A stretch of 28,223 nucleotides of DNA from Pseudomonadota bacterium (GTDB taxonomy: Bacteria; Pseudomonadota; Gammaproteobacteria; Acidiferrobacterales; Acidiferrobacteraceae). The stretch lies in contig JAJZZU010000004.1 of NCBI GenBank assembly GCA_021797365.1, positions 1 through 28,223 of the forward strand, in the 5' to 3' direction. A model generated the notes under the pieces. It had not been told where the DNA came from and ran no database searches. It saw only the letters and a list, made by a program, of their open reading frames with translations. Below are positions 6,317 through 14,098 of the stretch, in pieces. Each line of letters begins with the position of its first letter. Position 1 is the first letter of the stretch. Position numbers and translations under genes: made by a program.

Positions 6317-8934
6317 TGAGCCAAACCGGAGCCGAGTTACGCGGCGGACAGCAAAACGTCCCAGGGTTCGTGCGCGGCGTCTACGATCACCGCAGCCTGG
6401 GCGATCGCTTCCTGGACGGCCTGGCGGGATCGAACCGCCGGCCTCTGGCGACCATCGTGTTCGCGTGTGCCCTGGCGGACCTCTTCTTGCCGGCGTTCAC
6501 CATCGTCTGGGTAGCGTTCGCCGTCATCCTGTCGGCCCTGGTGATCGCTTCCCGGCCGCTGGTCCTGCCCATGCGCCTGCCGTCGTTTACGAAGCAGCCG
6601 GACCCGCACGACCCGAAGCCAGGCGACCGCGGCGGCTACGAGCGCGCCTCCGGCAGCCTCCTGCTCGGGTACGAGGATGGCACGGGAAAGCCGGTATGGG
6701 CCGGCGTCACGGACATCCTGCGGCATTTCCTGTTGATGGGCGTGACCGGCGCCGGTAAGACCGAGGCCCTTATGGGGCTTGTCGCCAACGCCCTGGGCGT
6801 CGGCGGCGGCGTCATCTACGGCGACGCCAAGGCCACCGTCAAACTGCTATGGCAGATCACAGCACTCGCCAGCCTGACCGGCCGCATCGACGATCTGCTG
6901 GTGGTCAACTACATCACGGGCGGCGTCACACGGCACGCCGACGTGGTCATACCGCAGGCCCTGAACGATGAGGAGCGGGATCTGCTGGATACAATGGGTC
7001 AGCAGTCGAGCGGGCGATTGTCCAACACCGCCATGCCGTTCCCGGTGGGCAACGCCGACGGCATCCAGCAGATCCTGGTGTCGCTGATGCCGCCGGGCGG
7101 CGACGGCGGCGGCAATTCCGTGTTCCGTGAGCGCGCCATCGCCATCATGGGGGCGCTGCTCGCGGTCATGGAGGACCTGCATTACCGCTACGGCATGCCG
7201 ATCTCTCCGGAGTCGATCCGCGCCAACCTGGATCTGTCGGTGTTCAAGGACATGGTCGACGGAAAATACGGCAAGCTCGGCGTCCGCGCCCAGAACATCA
7301 TGCGTGAATACCTGCGCAAGATCCCGGGCTGGGACGACAATCTCCCCATCGCCGAACAACCGCAGCAGGTGACCGATCAGTTCGGGTTCGCGCAGATGTA
7401 CTGGACGCGTGCGCTCAGTACCCTAGCGGACACTTACGGGCATATCTATGGCGACGCCTATGCCGAGGTGGACTATCCCGACGTGGTGCTGAACCGGCGG
7501 ATCATGGTCCTCATGCTGCCGGCCATGGAAAAGGCCCCGGACGAGTTGGGCCAGCTCGCCAAGATAGTGCTGGCCGGGCTCAAGGGGGCCATGGCGATCG
7601 GTCTGGGCTCCGTGGTCGAGGGTGACAAGAGCATGGTGCTGGACGCCCTGCCGTCGGCATCCTCCATTCCGACGCTTGCGATCTTCGACGAATACGGCTA
7701 CATGGCGGCCCCTGGATTCGCCGTGGCCGCGGCCCAGGCGCGCGGTCTGGGCTTCGGCGCCGTTTTCGCAGGCCAGGGCTTGGCGGGGTTCAAGGCGATC
7801 AACACCGGCGCCGGCGGCGAGATCGAGGTCAAGCAGATCATCGACAACACCCGCATCAAGGCCGCCATGGGAATCGAAGACTCGTCCGACACCTTCAAAC
7901 TCTTCAAGGAAATCGGTGGCGAGATCGACATCACGCGCGAATCCTCCTACGAACTGAACAGTCTCGGAACCGCGATCGCCTCACGCAAGGCGACCCTGCA
8001 ACGCCAGAGCCGGGTCGAAGTCACCGACTTGCGTGGGCAGACCATGGGCGAGGCCCACCTGTTCTGGATGCACCGGCTCATCCACATGCACTTCTTCTAC
8101 GCCAACGCCACCCTGCCCCGCTCCGTGCGGCTCAACACTGGCGTGGCAGTGCGCCTGGACAACGCCGCGGACCTCGCTTCCGAAGGGAGTGTGGTCACGT
8201 CTGCCGATGCCGCGGCAGGGGGCGCGCCCGCCGCGCGGCCGGCCGGTGGCGCCGACGCAGCGCTCCCGGGATTAGGCCGTTCGGCCTACAATGCCGGCGA
8301 AGAGAGCCCCTTGAGCGCCGAGGATCGGCGATTCGCAGACGCGGTCGCCCCGATCGACGCCGGCCCCTCGGCCGTCGAGGCGGTCCTGGCAGCCCTTCCG
8401 GGATGGATCGCGGGACTGGCCAAGGCGTCCCGGGGACGCCGCGGGGAAGGGGGAGGCAGCGGCGCGCAGCCGCGCCCGAGCGAAGAGCGGGCCGCGGAGA
8501 CCGATCCGGGGGACGACGACCTTCCGTTCATGCCGCACGATCCCGAGATCGATACCGCGCCCGACACGGACATCCCTGATGAGGTCTTCGAGGGTTCCCT
8601 GGGAGATCACGACGAGCGCGCCCTGCCCGCCGCGCTGGCGGCCGCCGGCCAGGAGGGGCGGCACGGGGCGGTGGCCGCGGCCGAAGACGGCCTGGCCCGT
8701 CTCGAGGACTTCGCGGCGGTGACCGGACAGGACTTGGGCGTGGAGGACCCCCTTCGCCAACGGATCATGGAGGCGGCGGCGTCCCTCGACGCCGGTTCGG
8801 CCCCGATCGCCTATCCGCCGGCCGACCTGGATCGGCCGCGCTCGGCCGCCGACGAATCGGAGCTTCACGAGATCGAGCGGTTGCTGCTCGAGGCGATCAG
8901 CCAGGGTGACGATTCCCCGCATCAGGAAGGCTGA
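6316..8934 (+). CDS. trbC: TrbC/DotL (IcmO)-like type IV coupling ATPase
   Basis: An 872-residue coupling protein of conjugation. Two N-terminal membrane helices (about 44-78) are followed by the ATPase domain with Walker A GVTGAGKT at 142-149 and Walker B LAIFDEYGY near 454-462. DotL/TrbC-type proteins receive DNA-protein or protein substrates at the cytoplasmic side of the secretion channel. After about residue 620 the chain becomes a long acidic, alanine/proline-rich tail that is likely disordered; in DotL the C-terminal extension binds adaptor proteins. The segment after Walker A (GGGVIYGDAK) differs from the IYDRSGE-type motif of F TraD. It closes the operon; the next gene is separated by 74 bp. 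Confidence 0.85.
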   Translation: MSQTGAELRGGQQNVPGFVRGVYDHRSLGDRFLDGLAGSNRRPLATIVFACALADLFLPAFTIVWVAFAVILSALVIASRPLVLPMRLPSFTKQPDPHDPKPGDRGGYERASGSLLLGYEDGTGKPVWAGVTDILRHFLLMGVTGAGKTEALMGLVANALGVGGGVIYGDAKATVKLLWQITALASLTGRIDDLLVVNYITGGVTRHADVVIPQALNDEERDLLDTMGQQSSGRLSNTAMPFPVGNADGIQQILVSLMPPGGDGGGNSVFRERAIAIMGALLAVMEDLHYRYGMPISPESIRANLDLSVFKDMVDGKYGKLGVRAQNIMREYLRKIPGWDDNLPIAEQPQQVTDQFGFAQMYWTRALSTLADTYGHIYGDAYAEVDYPDVVLNRRIMVLMLPAMEKAPDELGQLAKIVLAGLKGAMAIGLGSVVEGDKSMVLDALPSASSIPTLAIFDEYGYMAAPGFAVAAAQARGLGFGAVFAGQGLAGFKAINTGAGGEIEVKQIIDNTRIKAAMGIEDSSDTFKLFKEIGGEIDITRESSYELNSLGTAIASRKATLQRQSRVEVTDLRGQTMGEAHLFWMHRLIHMHFFYANATLPRSVRLNTGVAVRLDNAADLASEGSVVTSADAAAGGAPAARPAGGADAALPGLGRSAYNAGEESPLSAEDRRFADAVAPIDAGPSAVEAVLAALPGWIAGLAKASRGRRGEGGGSGAQPRPSEERAAETDPGDDDLPFMPHDPEIDTAPDTDIPDEVFEGSLGDHDERALPAALAAAGQEGRHGAVAAAEDGLARLEDFAAVTGQDLGVEDPLRQRIMEAAASLDAGSAPIAYPPADLDRPRSAADESELHEIERLLLEAISQGDDSPHQEG

Positions 8935-8937
8935 TGG

Positions 8938-8990
8938 TTGTTTATTGTTCCCGCATAGGGTACATTAACAATCACGTTAGCCTTTAATGT
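8938..8990 (+). promoter_or_regulatory. Promoter with dyad operator before hipBA-like genes
   Basis: TTGTTT at 8938-8943 and TACATT at 8961-8966 are separated by 17 nt and form a plausible sigma-70 promoter. A 7-bp inverted repeat, ACATTAA at 8962-8968 and TTAATGT at 8984-8990, overlaps the -10 and lies just ahead of the antitoxin gene. This is the expected layout for autoregulation by a HipB-like repressor. Inferred from sequence alone. Confidence 0.5.
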
Positions 8991-9008
8991 GTCATTACAG
9001 GGGGCAAT

Positions 9009-9368
9009 ATGCAGTCGCCATTTTGGGATTCTCGTTGGCCTCTCGCCGAGGCGATTCGCGCCCAGCGCGTGGCTATGCGCCTGACCCAGCAGGATCTGGC
9101 AGATTTGGCGCGTGTGCCGCGCAAGACCGTCTCAGCGCTCGAATCGCCCGCGGGAGGATCTGCGGGCGCGGGCTTCTCCTGGGAGAGCCTGACGCGGGTT
9201 CTGGAGGCCTTGGGAATGACCATAACCGCCACACCCGTGACCCCTCCCACCCTGGATGACCTCCTGGCCGAAAACGCCCAGGAAGAGTCCCCGCCGGCCA
9301 GTCCGCCGGCCCGGCGGGTGCGGCGCGTCAAGAAGGCCGATATGGGAGGGCCTGGCCATGCGCCTTGA
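9009..9368 (+). CDS. hipB: HipB-like antitoxin, XRE-type repressor
   Basis: A 119-residue protein with a helix-turn-helix at about residues 23-48 (LTQQDLADLARVPRKTVSALES), then a helix that resembles the HipB dimer region (WESLTRVLEALGMTITATP). The C-terminal tail is proline- and arginine-rich. HipB-type proteins bind the HipA kinase and repress the shared promoter. The ATG at 9009 follows an AGGGGG site. The gene overlaps the hipA-like start by 11 bp, typical for the pair. A dyad sits just upstream. Confidence 0.8.
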   Translation: MQSPFWDSRWPLAEAIRAQRVAMRLTQQDLADLARVPRKTVSALESPAGGSAGAGFSWESLTRVLEALGMTITATPVTPPTLDDLLAENAQEESPPASPPARRVRRVKKADMGGPGHAP

Positions 9369-10644
9369 TGTGTATATGGGCGGCCGTAAGGCCGGGATCC
9401 TGGAGCAGCCGTCGCCCCAGGAATATCGGTTCACCTACCACAAGGACGCCCTGCCCATCTCTCTGACCATGCCGGTGCGCGAGGCCCCTTATCGGTCGCC
9501 CTACCTCCACCCGATTTTTCAGGTGAGCCTGCCCGAGGGGGATCTGCGTGCGCTGATCGAGTCCGGCCTCCTGAAGCGGGTGAGTACAAGCGGCGACCTG
9601 GCAATCCTGGCGCTCGTGGGCGCCCATCTGGTTGGCGCCGTCTCCGTGGTCCCCGAGGGGGAGCCCCTGCCTGCGGCCTGGGACCTCCCCGACGTGACCC
9701 GCATCCTGCATTACGGTCAGGCGCCGGACGCCCTCCTCGACCTGGTACGACGTCACGCGGCCCAAGCGGGCGTCTCGGGGAGCTACCCCAAGATCCTGGC
9801 CCAGCAGTCCGCGCTCGCGGGCACGCTGGCCGTAGGCGGCTGGATCGTCAAGATCCCCGCGGCGGGCCGGCCCGACATCGCGGTCAATGAGCACTATTCC
9901 CTGGCGGCCGCCCGTTACGCCGGGATCGAGACGGCGGAGTCCCACCTCTCGGAGGATGGGCAGATCCTCATGGTGCGCCGCTTCGATCGGCATGGCGGGC
10001 CATCGGAAGGCCGCCCCCTGGCCTTCGAGGACATGGCCTCGCTCCTGGGCCTGCCGGCCTCCCGCAAGTTCTCGGGCTCCGTGGAGCGGATCATCAAGAC
10101 GATCGGGATCGTTTGTGCGGGACCGGCGCGCAAGGAGGCGTTGACCGCGTTTTTCCGCCAATACGCCTTGGCCATGGTGATGCGCAACGGCGACGCGCAC
10201 TTGAAGAACTTCGGCGTGCTGTACACGCCGGGCGCGCGTGACGTGCGTCTGGCCCCCTGCTATGACATGGTCACGATGACCGCCTACGCGCCCATGGATC
10301 CTAATGGAAGCACCCGCGACATTCCGGCCTTGACGTGGGGCGGCAAGAAACGCTGGCCGGCGCGGCGCGACCTGGAGGCCGTGGGTGTCGCGTGCGGGCT
10401 CTCCCCGGCGCATATCGGGGAGGTGTTGGACGCCATCGTGGCCGGACTCACGCGCGCGGCGCGCGATCTCCGCATCTATGCGGCGCAGCATCCCGCTTGC
10501 GCCCCCACCACGCAGAAGATACTGGCGCTTTGGCGGTGCGGCGTGGCGCAATCCGGTTACCCCGACGTCGTGTGGGAGGACGCGTCGGACACGCACCGCC
10601 CGGCCCGCCGGGCGGGGACCTCCGTCTCGCACTCCCCTCAGTAG
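9358..10644 (+). CDS. hipA: HipA-like serine/threonine kinase toxin
   Basis: A 428-residue HipA-family kinase of normal length. GSYPK at residues 141-145 is the P-loop-like segment, NGDAHLKN at 277-284 holds the catalytic Asp279 and metal-binding Asn, and CYDM at 301-304 holds the second metal-binding Asp303. All key residues are present, so it is probably active. Known HipA proteins phosphorylate aminoacyl-tRNA synthetases and cause growth arrest; the target here cannot be told. ATG 9358 is chosen because it overlaps the antitoxin gene end and starts the standard HipA N-terminus (RLDVYMGG). On a mobile element such a pair would act as a stabilising addiction module. Confidence 0.87.
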   Translation: MRLDVYMGGRKAGILEQPSPQEYRFTYHKDALPISLTMPVREAPYRSPYLHPIFQVSLPEGDLRALIESGLLKRVSTSGDLAILALVGAHLVGAVSVVPEGEPLPAAWDLPDVTRILHYGQAPDALLDLVRRHAAQAGVSGSYPKILAQQSALAGTLAVGGWIVKIPAAGRPDIAVNEHYSLAAARYAGIETAESHLSEDGQILMVRRFDRHGGPSEGRPLAFEDMASLLGLPASRKFSGSVERIIKTIGIVCAGPARKEALTAFFRQYALAMVMRNGDAHLKNFGVLYTPGARDVRLAPCYDMVTMTAYAPMDPNGSTRDIPALTWGGKKRWPARRDLEAVGVACGLSPAHIGEVLDAIVAGLTRAARDLRIYAAQHPACAPTTQKILALWRCGVAQSGYPDVVWEDASDTHRPARRAGTSVSHSPQ

Positions 10645-10690
10645 CCGGACCCGCCCCATAACCCCCGATCATTGTTAGACAAAATCCCGG

Positions 10691-10720
10691 TTGACGGGTA
10701 TTCTGTACGCTCAGTATACA
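10691..10720 (+). promoter_or_regulatory. Promoter with palindromic operator upstream of the 10755 gene
   Basis: TTGACG at 10691-10696 is followed 18 nt later by TATACA at 10715-10720. Between and over the -10 lies a dyad at 10699-10718: TATTCTG, six bases, CAGTATA. The same dyad, TATACTG-N6-CAGTATA, occurs at 27459-27478 ahead of another gene. The placement inside a promoter suggests a repressor-binding site shared by two promoters of the element. The regulator is unknown. Confidence 0.55.
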
Positions 10721-10754
10721 ACTCCGATACACCGAATCGGACAAGGAGCAGGCG

Positions 10755-11600
10755 ATGGCCGACGAACAAGACGCCCTTCCGGCGGTTGTGCCGGGCGAGG
10801 AGCCGGTGGTTTCCGTGCAGGGTGAGTACGCCGGGAACGTCAACGACGAGGATCCCCGGGACGCGGAAGACGGCGCCCCCCGGTACCGCCAGTCCGTGGC
10901 CCAGCCCCAGATCGGCGAGGTCGTGCCGCCCCCCAAGACCCCGCGGGAATACTACGATCCCCTGGAGAAATCCTGGAAGGCGTGGGCGAGGGTTCATCAC
11001 CCGTCCGGAGCACCTGGCGCCCCCGCTCCACAAGTCGCGTCGGGCGAACAGTCCCCGGCTGCAGGGCCGACGGCGGCCGCGGGCGGTGGCGGGGGTCGAG
11101 GGTTCGGTATGAACCTGCCCAAGCTGCCCCAGCGGGCGGCCAAGATGGCAAAGCCGCCCAGTACCCCCAAAACCCTGCTGGTCGCCGCTCACTACCTGTC
11201 GACGCTCGACGCCAACCGCTACGAGATGACGACTCTGGCGAAGCAGATTTCCAAACATCCGGAGGGGCCGGCCGCGAAATCCCAGATGGCGCGCCTGGCG
11301 CTCCTGGCACGGTCTTCGACGCGCCTCTCGAAGCAGCTGCACCGGAAGGCGATGTCGGTGCCGGCCGACGTGGGTGTCGGTATCCTCTCGGAATCCCGCG
11401 ACCTGAACATGCGCATCAAGAATATGTTGGCGAGCCAGGTCGGGCATCTGCCCGAGATATCCAAGACCAAGGACTTCATGGAAAAATTGGTGCGCCAGAT
11501 CCAGGAGTCCATTGACCGCATCATGCGGGCGCTCGCTCCGTTCCTGGGCAAGAAGAACCAGGCCGGCGCGGCGGCTGGACCCTCCCCCGCCGCCGGATGA
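10755..11600 (+). CDS. Unknown protein with disordered N-terminus and helical C-terminus
   Basis: A 281-residue protein with an acidic, proline/glycine/alanine-rich first half (including GGGGGRG near 113-119) and a helical basic second half (about 135-265). AAGGAG at 10743-10748 precedes the ATG. No family recognised. Its last codons (AAAGPSPAAG) and stop lie in an 83-bp segment that is repeated at 13514-13596, where it overlaps the start of an Mrr-like nuclease gene. This shows that the gene and the nuclease gene were once directly adjacent, overlapping by ATGA. It has its own promoter with a dyad operator. Function unknown; it may be a partner of the nuclease or of the transfer apparatus. 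Confidence 0.65.
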   Translation: MADEQDALPAVVPGEEPVVSVQGEYAGNVNDEDPRDAEDGAPRYRQSVAQPQIGEVVPPPKTPREYYDPLEKSWKAWARVHHPSGAPGAPAPQVASGEQSPAAGPTAAAGGGGGRGFGMNLPKLPQRAAKMAKPPSTPKTLLVAAHYLSTLDANRYEMTTLAKQISKHPEGPAAKSQMARLALLARSSTRLSKQLHRKAMSVPADVGVGILSESRDLNMRIKNMLASQVGHLPEISKTKDFMEKLVRQIQESIDRIMRALAPFLGKKNQAGAAAGPSPAAG

Positions 11601-11648
11601 TCGAGCGGCTTACGGACCGGCTCCGCTGCCTGTTTCTGCGGCGGAGCC
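11566..11648 (+). repeat. Left copy of 83-bp direct repeat flanking toxin cassette
   Basis: This segment pairs without gaps with 13514-13596 at an offset of 1948 bp, with 7 differences that are all transitions (76 of 83 identical). It contains the last codons of the 10755 gene, the ATGA junction, and the first codons of the Mrr-like gene. The cassette between the copies carries a toxin and two immunity-like genes, so the repeat marks its insertion or capture boundary. Confidence 0.85.
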
Positions 11649-11683
11649 GCCCGCCAGCGGTCCGCCATGCGTGTAGGATTCCG

Positions 11684-12322
11684 ATGCCCCTTAAACTTCG
11701 CGCCACGGTTCTCGCGGCCCTGCTGATGGTTTTCTCCCCGGCCCCTCATGCCGGATTGCTCGCATATGTCCTGCATGGGGCGGAAGATCACCCAATCGCG
11801 AGCACCGTCGGCGTGGGACTGGCGGCGGGAGCTTACGAATTGTACGAGCACCACTGCCATGTGGTGGACCCTGCAAGACCCGGGTCCCCTGCGCTGTGGG
11901 CGTGCGAAGGGGTTCAAGGAAATCATCCGTGGATCCAGGAAGCGAAGGACCTGCATCTCGAGCGCAGCAACACGGCGAAGTTGGAGAAGTCCCTGGAAGC
12001 GGCCGGGGAATCCCGCCCCAAGGGCTGTGCGGCGCACCATATCGTACCACAAAACGAAAACCGGCCGTGGGCGAAGGATCCGGCCGATGAGGCGAGATCC
12101 ATACTCGAGCAATGCGGGATCGACATCAATTCCGCCGAGAACGGCGTGTGGTTGCCTGCAAAACCGTGGGCGGAGTGTAATGGCGAGTGGCACCCCACGT
12201 TGCACACAAGCGATTATTACAAATCTATTTACTCCAGACTGGAAAGGGCCAAGAAAAAGGATTCGTGCCGCGGCGTCAAGAAAGAACTCGAGATAATCAA
12301 AAACGAACTTTCCGGAAAATGA
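11684..12322 (+). CDS. AHH-family nuclease toxin with N-terminal hydrophobic segment
   Basis: A 212-residue protein. Residues 4-24 look like a signal peptide or membrane anchor. The C-terminal domain shows AAHHIVP at 116-122, a GIDIN-AENGVWLP stretch at about 145-158 and a HPTLHT segment at 170-175. This is the AHH group of HNH/EndoVII nucleases, common as toxin domains of polymorphic toxin systems. Two immunity-like genes follow directly. The frame is open upstream to an ATG at 11597 that overlaps the preceding stop, but those 29 extra codons derive from the duplicated N-terminus of the Mrr-like gene. ATG 11684, just before the hydrophobic segment, is therefore preferred. It is short and lacks a large trafficking domain. 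Confidence 0.75.
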   Translation: MPLKLRATVLAALLMVFSPAPHAGLLAYVLHGAEDHPIASTVGVGLAAGAYELYEHHCHVVDPARPGSPALWACEGVQGNHPWIQEAKDLHLERSNTAKLEKSLEAAGESRPKGCAAHHIVPQNENRPWAKDPADEARSILEQCGIDINSAENGVWLPAKPWAECNGEWHPTLHTSDYYKSIYSRLERAKKKDSCRGVKKELEIIKNELSGK

Positions 12323-12326
12323 TCTC

Positions 12327-12914
12327 ATGCAATTATTTCACTTAATCACGCCCTCGACAGAACACGGCGACCCCATATTCAATCCCATTTGCGGGGTTCC
12401 TGGATTCGATAACGCGAAACTTCTGGACCACATCGGGGAAGCCTACAGGAGCGGCACCAGGGAAGAGTTTGATAAAAACTGGAAACCCATTCCCTGCATG
12501 TTGGTCGACCCGCCTTCCGGGAACCATCTGCCGTTGGCGGACGTTTTGGACGGAGCGATTGGAGAAGGGCTTTTTTTTAATGAAAAGGCCACCAGGGTCC
12601 TCGGTCCCTTTTTCCGCGAGATCGGCGAGTTTTACCCTATCGACATAATCGACGTGCCATCCCGGTACAGTATGTTCATTTGCTGGACCAAGAATCCCGA
12701 CCTGCTGGATACAGAAAAGACGAAAACGAACGACTTCCGCGCCCAATATCGCTTGGTTTTCCGTGCTGGCGCAGAGATTCCCCATGTGTTCGAGGTGGAA
12801 CACTGCACGGGATTCTTTGTGCGTGAGGAAGTCGTTCTAGCGGTAAAACAGGCTGGTCTGACTGGGTTGGTTTTTAAGAAGGTTGATTCCCCAATCGAAG
12901 GTGATCCACGCTGA
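12327..12914 (+). CDS. Imm11/DUF1629-like immunity protein, copy 1
   Basis: A 195-residue acidic soluble protein starting 4 nt after the toxin stop. It has the layout of DUF1629/Imm11-type immunity proteins: an N-terminal motif, a middle LGPFFREIGEFYPIDIID segment, and a C-terminal GLTGLVFKKV that matches the family's closing G-L-x-G-L-x-F pattern. Immunity proteins of this kind bind and neutralise a cognate toxin. It is clearly related to the next gene. Base composition is lower in GC than the surrounding transfer genes, which fits separate acquisition. Pairing with the AHH toxin is inferred from adjacency. Confidence 0.68.
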   Translation: MQLFHLITPSTEHGDPIFNPICGVPGFDNAKLLDHIGEAYRSGTREEFDKNWKPIPCMLVDPPSGNHLPLADVLDGAIGEGLFFNEKATRVLGPFFREIGEFYPIDIIDVPSRYSMFICWTKNPDLLDTEKTKTNDFRAQYRLVFRAGAEIPHVFEVEHCTGFFVREEVVLAVKQAGLTGLVFKKVDSPIEGDPR

Positions 12915-12924
12915 ACTATAAGCC

Positions 12925-13548
12925 ATGACAATTTTCAGAATAGATACCGCCTTCGACAAGGAGCATGACGAATTTCTGTATCGTCCGCTTTGTCTGCGTA
13001 AAGGATTCGACGATTTCGCTGTCGACGATCAATTAAGGCCTTACCTGAAGGCGGGGGATCGTGATGGGTATCGGCAACATTGGATACCAATGCCCTGCTT
13101 TCCTTGTCGTGGCGGAACGGGCGGTGAGAAATCCATCGTTTTGGGCGACGTTGTTTCTACGTTGTTTGGATGCGGCGCCGCGTTCAGTGATAAAGCCGTT
13201 GCTCTATTGACTCCCTATGTGAAGTGGTGTTGCGAATTCCATCCCCTTGACGTCACAGGGACGAATCGCCACTACTTCATACTCACCGAGTTTTGTGAAT
13301 CCGAACACTTAGTGGACCATGATCGGACCGTCGTCAACGAATTCCGCAACCGATTCTCGTTGGTTTTTGTCTGCGCGGAACAAGATGTGCCCTCCTTCTT
13401 TATGTTGGGCATATCCATGTTCGTGAAAGATGACCTGTGGAACGAGATCGTGGCGAGCGGCATCACAGGCTTACAGGCGACAGAGGTTGAAGCGATATTC
13501 CCGGATTCTCCATGCGCGGCGGCTGGACCCTCCCCCGCCACCGGATGA
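12925..13548 (+). CDS. Imm11/DUF1629-like immunity protein, copy 2 with a borrowed C-terminus
   Basis: A 207-residue paralogue of the preceding protein. Shared features include IPMPCF versus IPCMLV, a LLTPYVKWCCEFHPLDV segment matching the FYPIDI region, NEFRNRFSLVF and the C-terminal GITGL. Its last residues, CAAAGPSPATG, are nearly the same as the tail of the 10755 protein because the gene runs into the right copy of the 83-bp repeat. The original end has thus been replaced. Its stop overlaps the Mrr-like start (ATGA at 13545). Two paralogous immunity genes after one toxin suggest protection against variant toxins. Confidence 0.65.
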   Translation: MTIFRIDTAFDKEHDEFLYRPLCLRKGFDDFAVDDQLRPYLKAGDRDGYRQHWIPMPCFPCRGGTGGEKSIVLGDVVSTLFGCGAAFSDKAVALLTPYVKWCCEFHPLDVTGTNRHYFILTEFCESEHLVDHDRTVVNEFRNRFSLVFVCAEQDVPSFFMLGISMFVKDDLWNEIVASGITGLQATEVEAIFPDSPCAAAGPSPATG

Positions 13549-13596
13549 TTGGACGGTTTGCGGACCGGCTCCGTTGCCTGTTTCTGCGGCGGAGCC
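13514..13596 (+). repeat. Right copy of 83-bp direct repeat flanking toxin cassette
   Basis: This is the counterpart of 11566-11648. It supplies the C-terminal codons of the second immunity-like gene and the true N-terminal codons of the Mrr-like gene (IGRFADRLRCLFLRRS). Transition-only differences suggest that both copies have drifted under coding constraint since the duplication. Confidence 0.85.
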
Positions 13597-14027
13597 ACCG
13601 TCGGCGGATCCGCGCCGCCCGGCGCGTGCTGGCGCGCATCCATGGATGGGATGCCGCGCGCATCTTCGGCTATCTGCGGAAAGTCGACCCGCTCATGTTC
13701 GAGGAACTGATCCTGGAATCATTCTCCTGTTCGGGTTTCCGTGTTCGCCGCAACCGTCGCTATTCCGGTGACGGCGGTATCGACGGCCAGGTGCGGCTGA
13801 ACGGCGCCTGGGCGCCGGTCCAGTGCAAACGGTATAGCGCCCACATCAATCCTGCCCACGTCGCCGATTTCGCCGCGGTTCTGCGGCGGCGGCGCGCGTC
13901 GGCCGGATTGTTCGTCCACACCGGGCGCACCGGGCCTGCGTCCCGTGATCAGGCGACCAACGCGGGGGTCACCATCATCAGTGGCCAGCGACTCATTGCG
14001 CTGCTGCGCGGACAACAAAACCCCTGA
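13545..14027 (+). CDS. Mrr-like restriction endonuclease-fold protein
   Basis: A 160-residue protein with the PD-(D/E)xK nuclease core of the Mrr_cat type: Glu54/55 in FEELILESF, GDGGIDG at 76-81 with Asp80, and QCKRY at 93-97 with Lys95, followed by LFVHTGRTG at 122-130. All expected catalytic residues are present. Mrr-type domains cut DNA, often methylated DNA, but many small homologues have unknown targets. No DNA-recognition domain is fused. ATG 13545 overlaps the upstream stop. The duplicated copy of its 5' end at 11597 indicates it once followed the 10755 gene directly, so the two may work together. Confidence 0.75.
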   Translation: MIGRFADRLRCLFLRRSHRRRIRAARRVLARIHGWDAARIFGYLRKVDPLMFEELILESFSCSGFRVRRNRRYSGDGGIDGQVRLNGAWAPVQCKRYSAHINPAHVADFAAVLRRRRASAGLFVHTGRTGPASRDQATNAGVTIISGQRLIALLRGQQNP

Positions 14028-14040
14028 ATGTCACGAAATC

Positions 14041-14069
14041 TTGACATTGCGTCCCCTGCCGTGTAGCCT
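14041..14069 (+). promoter_or_regulatory. Sigma-70-like promoter upstream of lipoprotein gene
   Basis: A consensus -35 TTGACA at 14041-14046 is separated by 17 nt from TAGCCT at 14064-14069. The lipoprotein gene starts with GTG at 14099, after a GGAGAG site. No dyad is obvious here. Prediction from sequence only. Confidence 0.5.
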
Positions 14070-14098
14070 TCCTCTCATCGCAACCGGAGAGAAGAATC

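Noticed and set aside
9328..10659. Long minus-strand open frame opposite hipA
   Set aside because: It is the shadow of a GC-rich coding gene; the plus strand encodes a full HipA with all catalytic motifs.
11566..13596. A transposon or insertion sequence around the AHH toxin cassette
   Set aside because: No transposase gene and no terminal inverted repeats; the flanking copies are direct, 83 bp long and coding.
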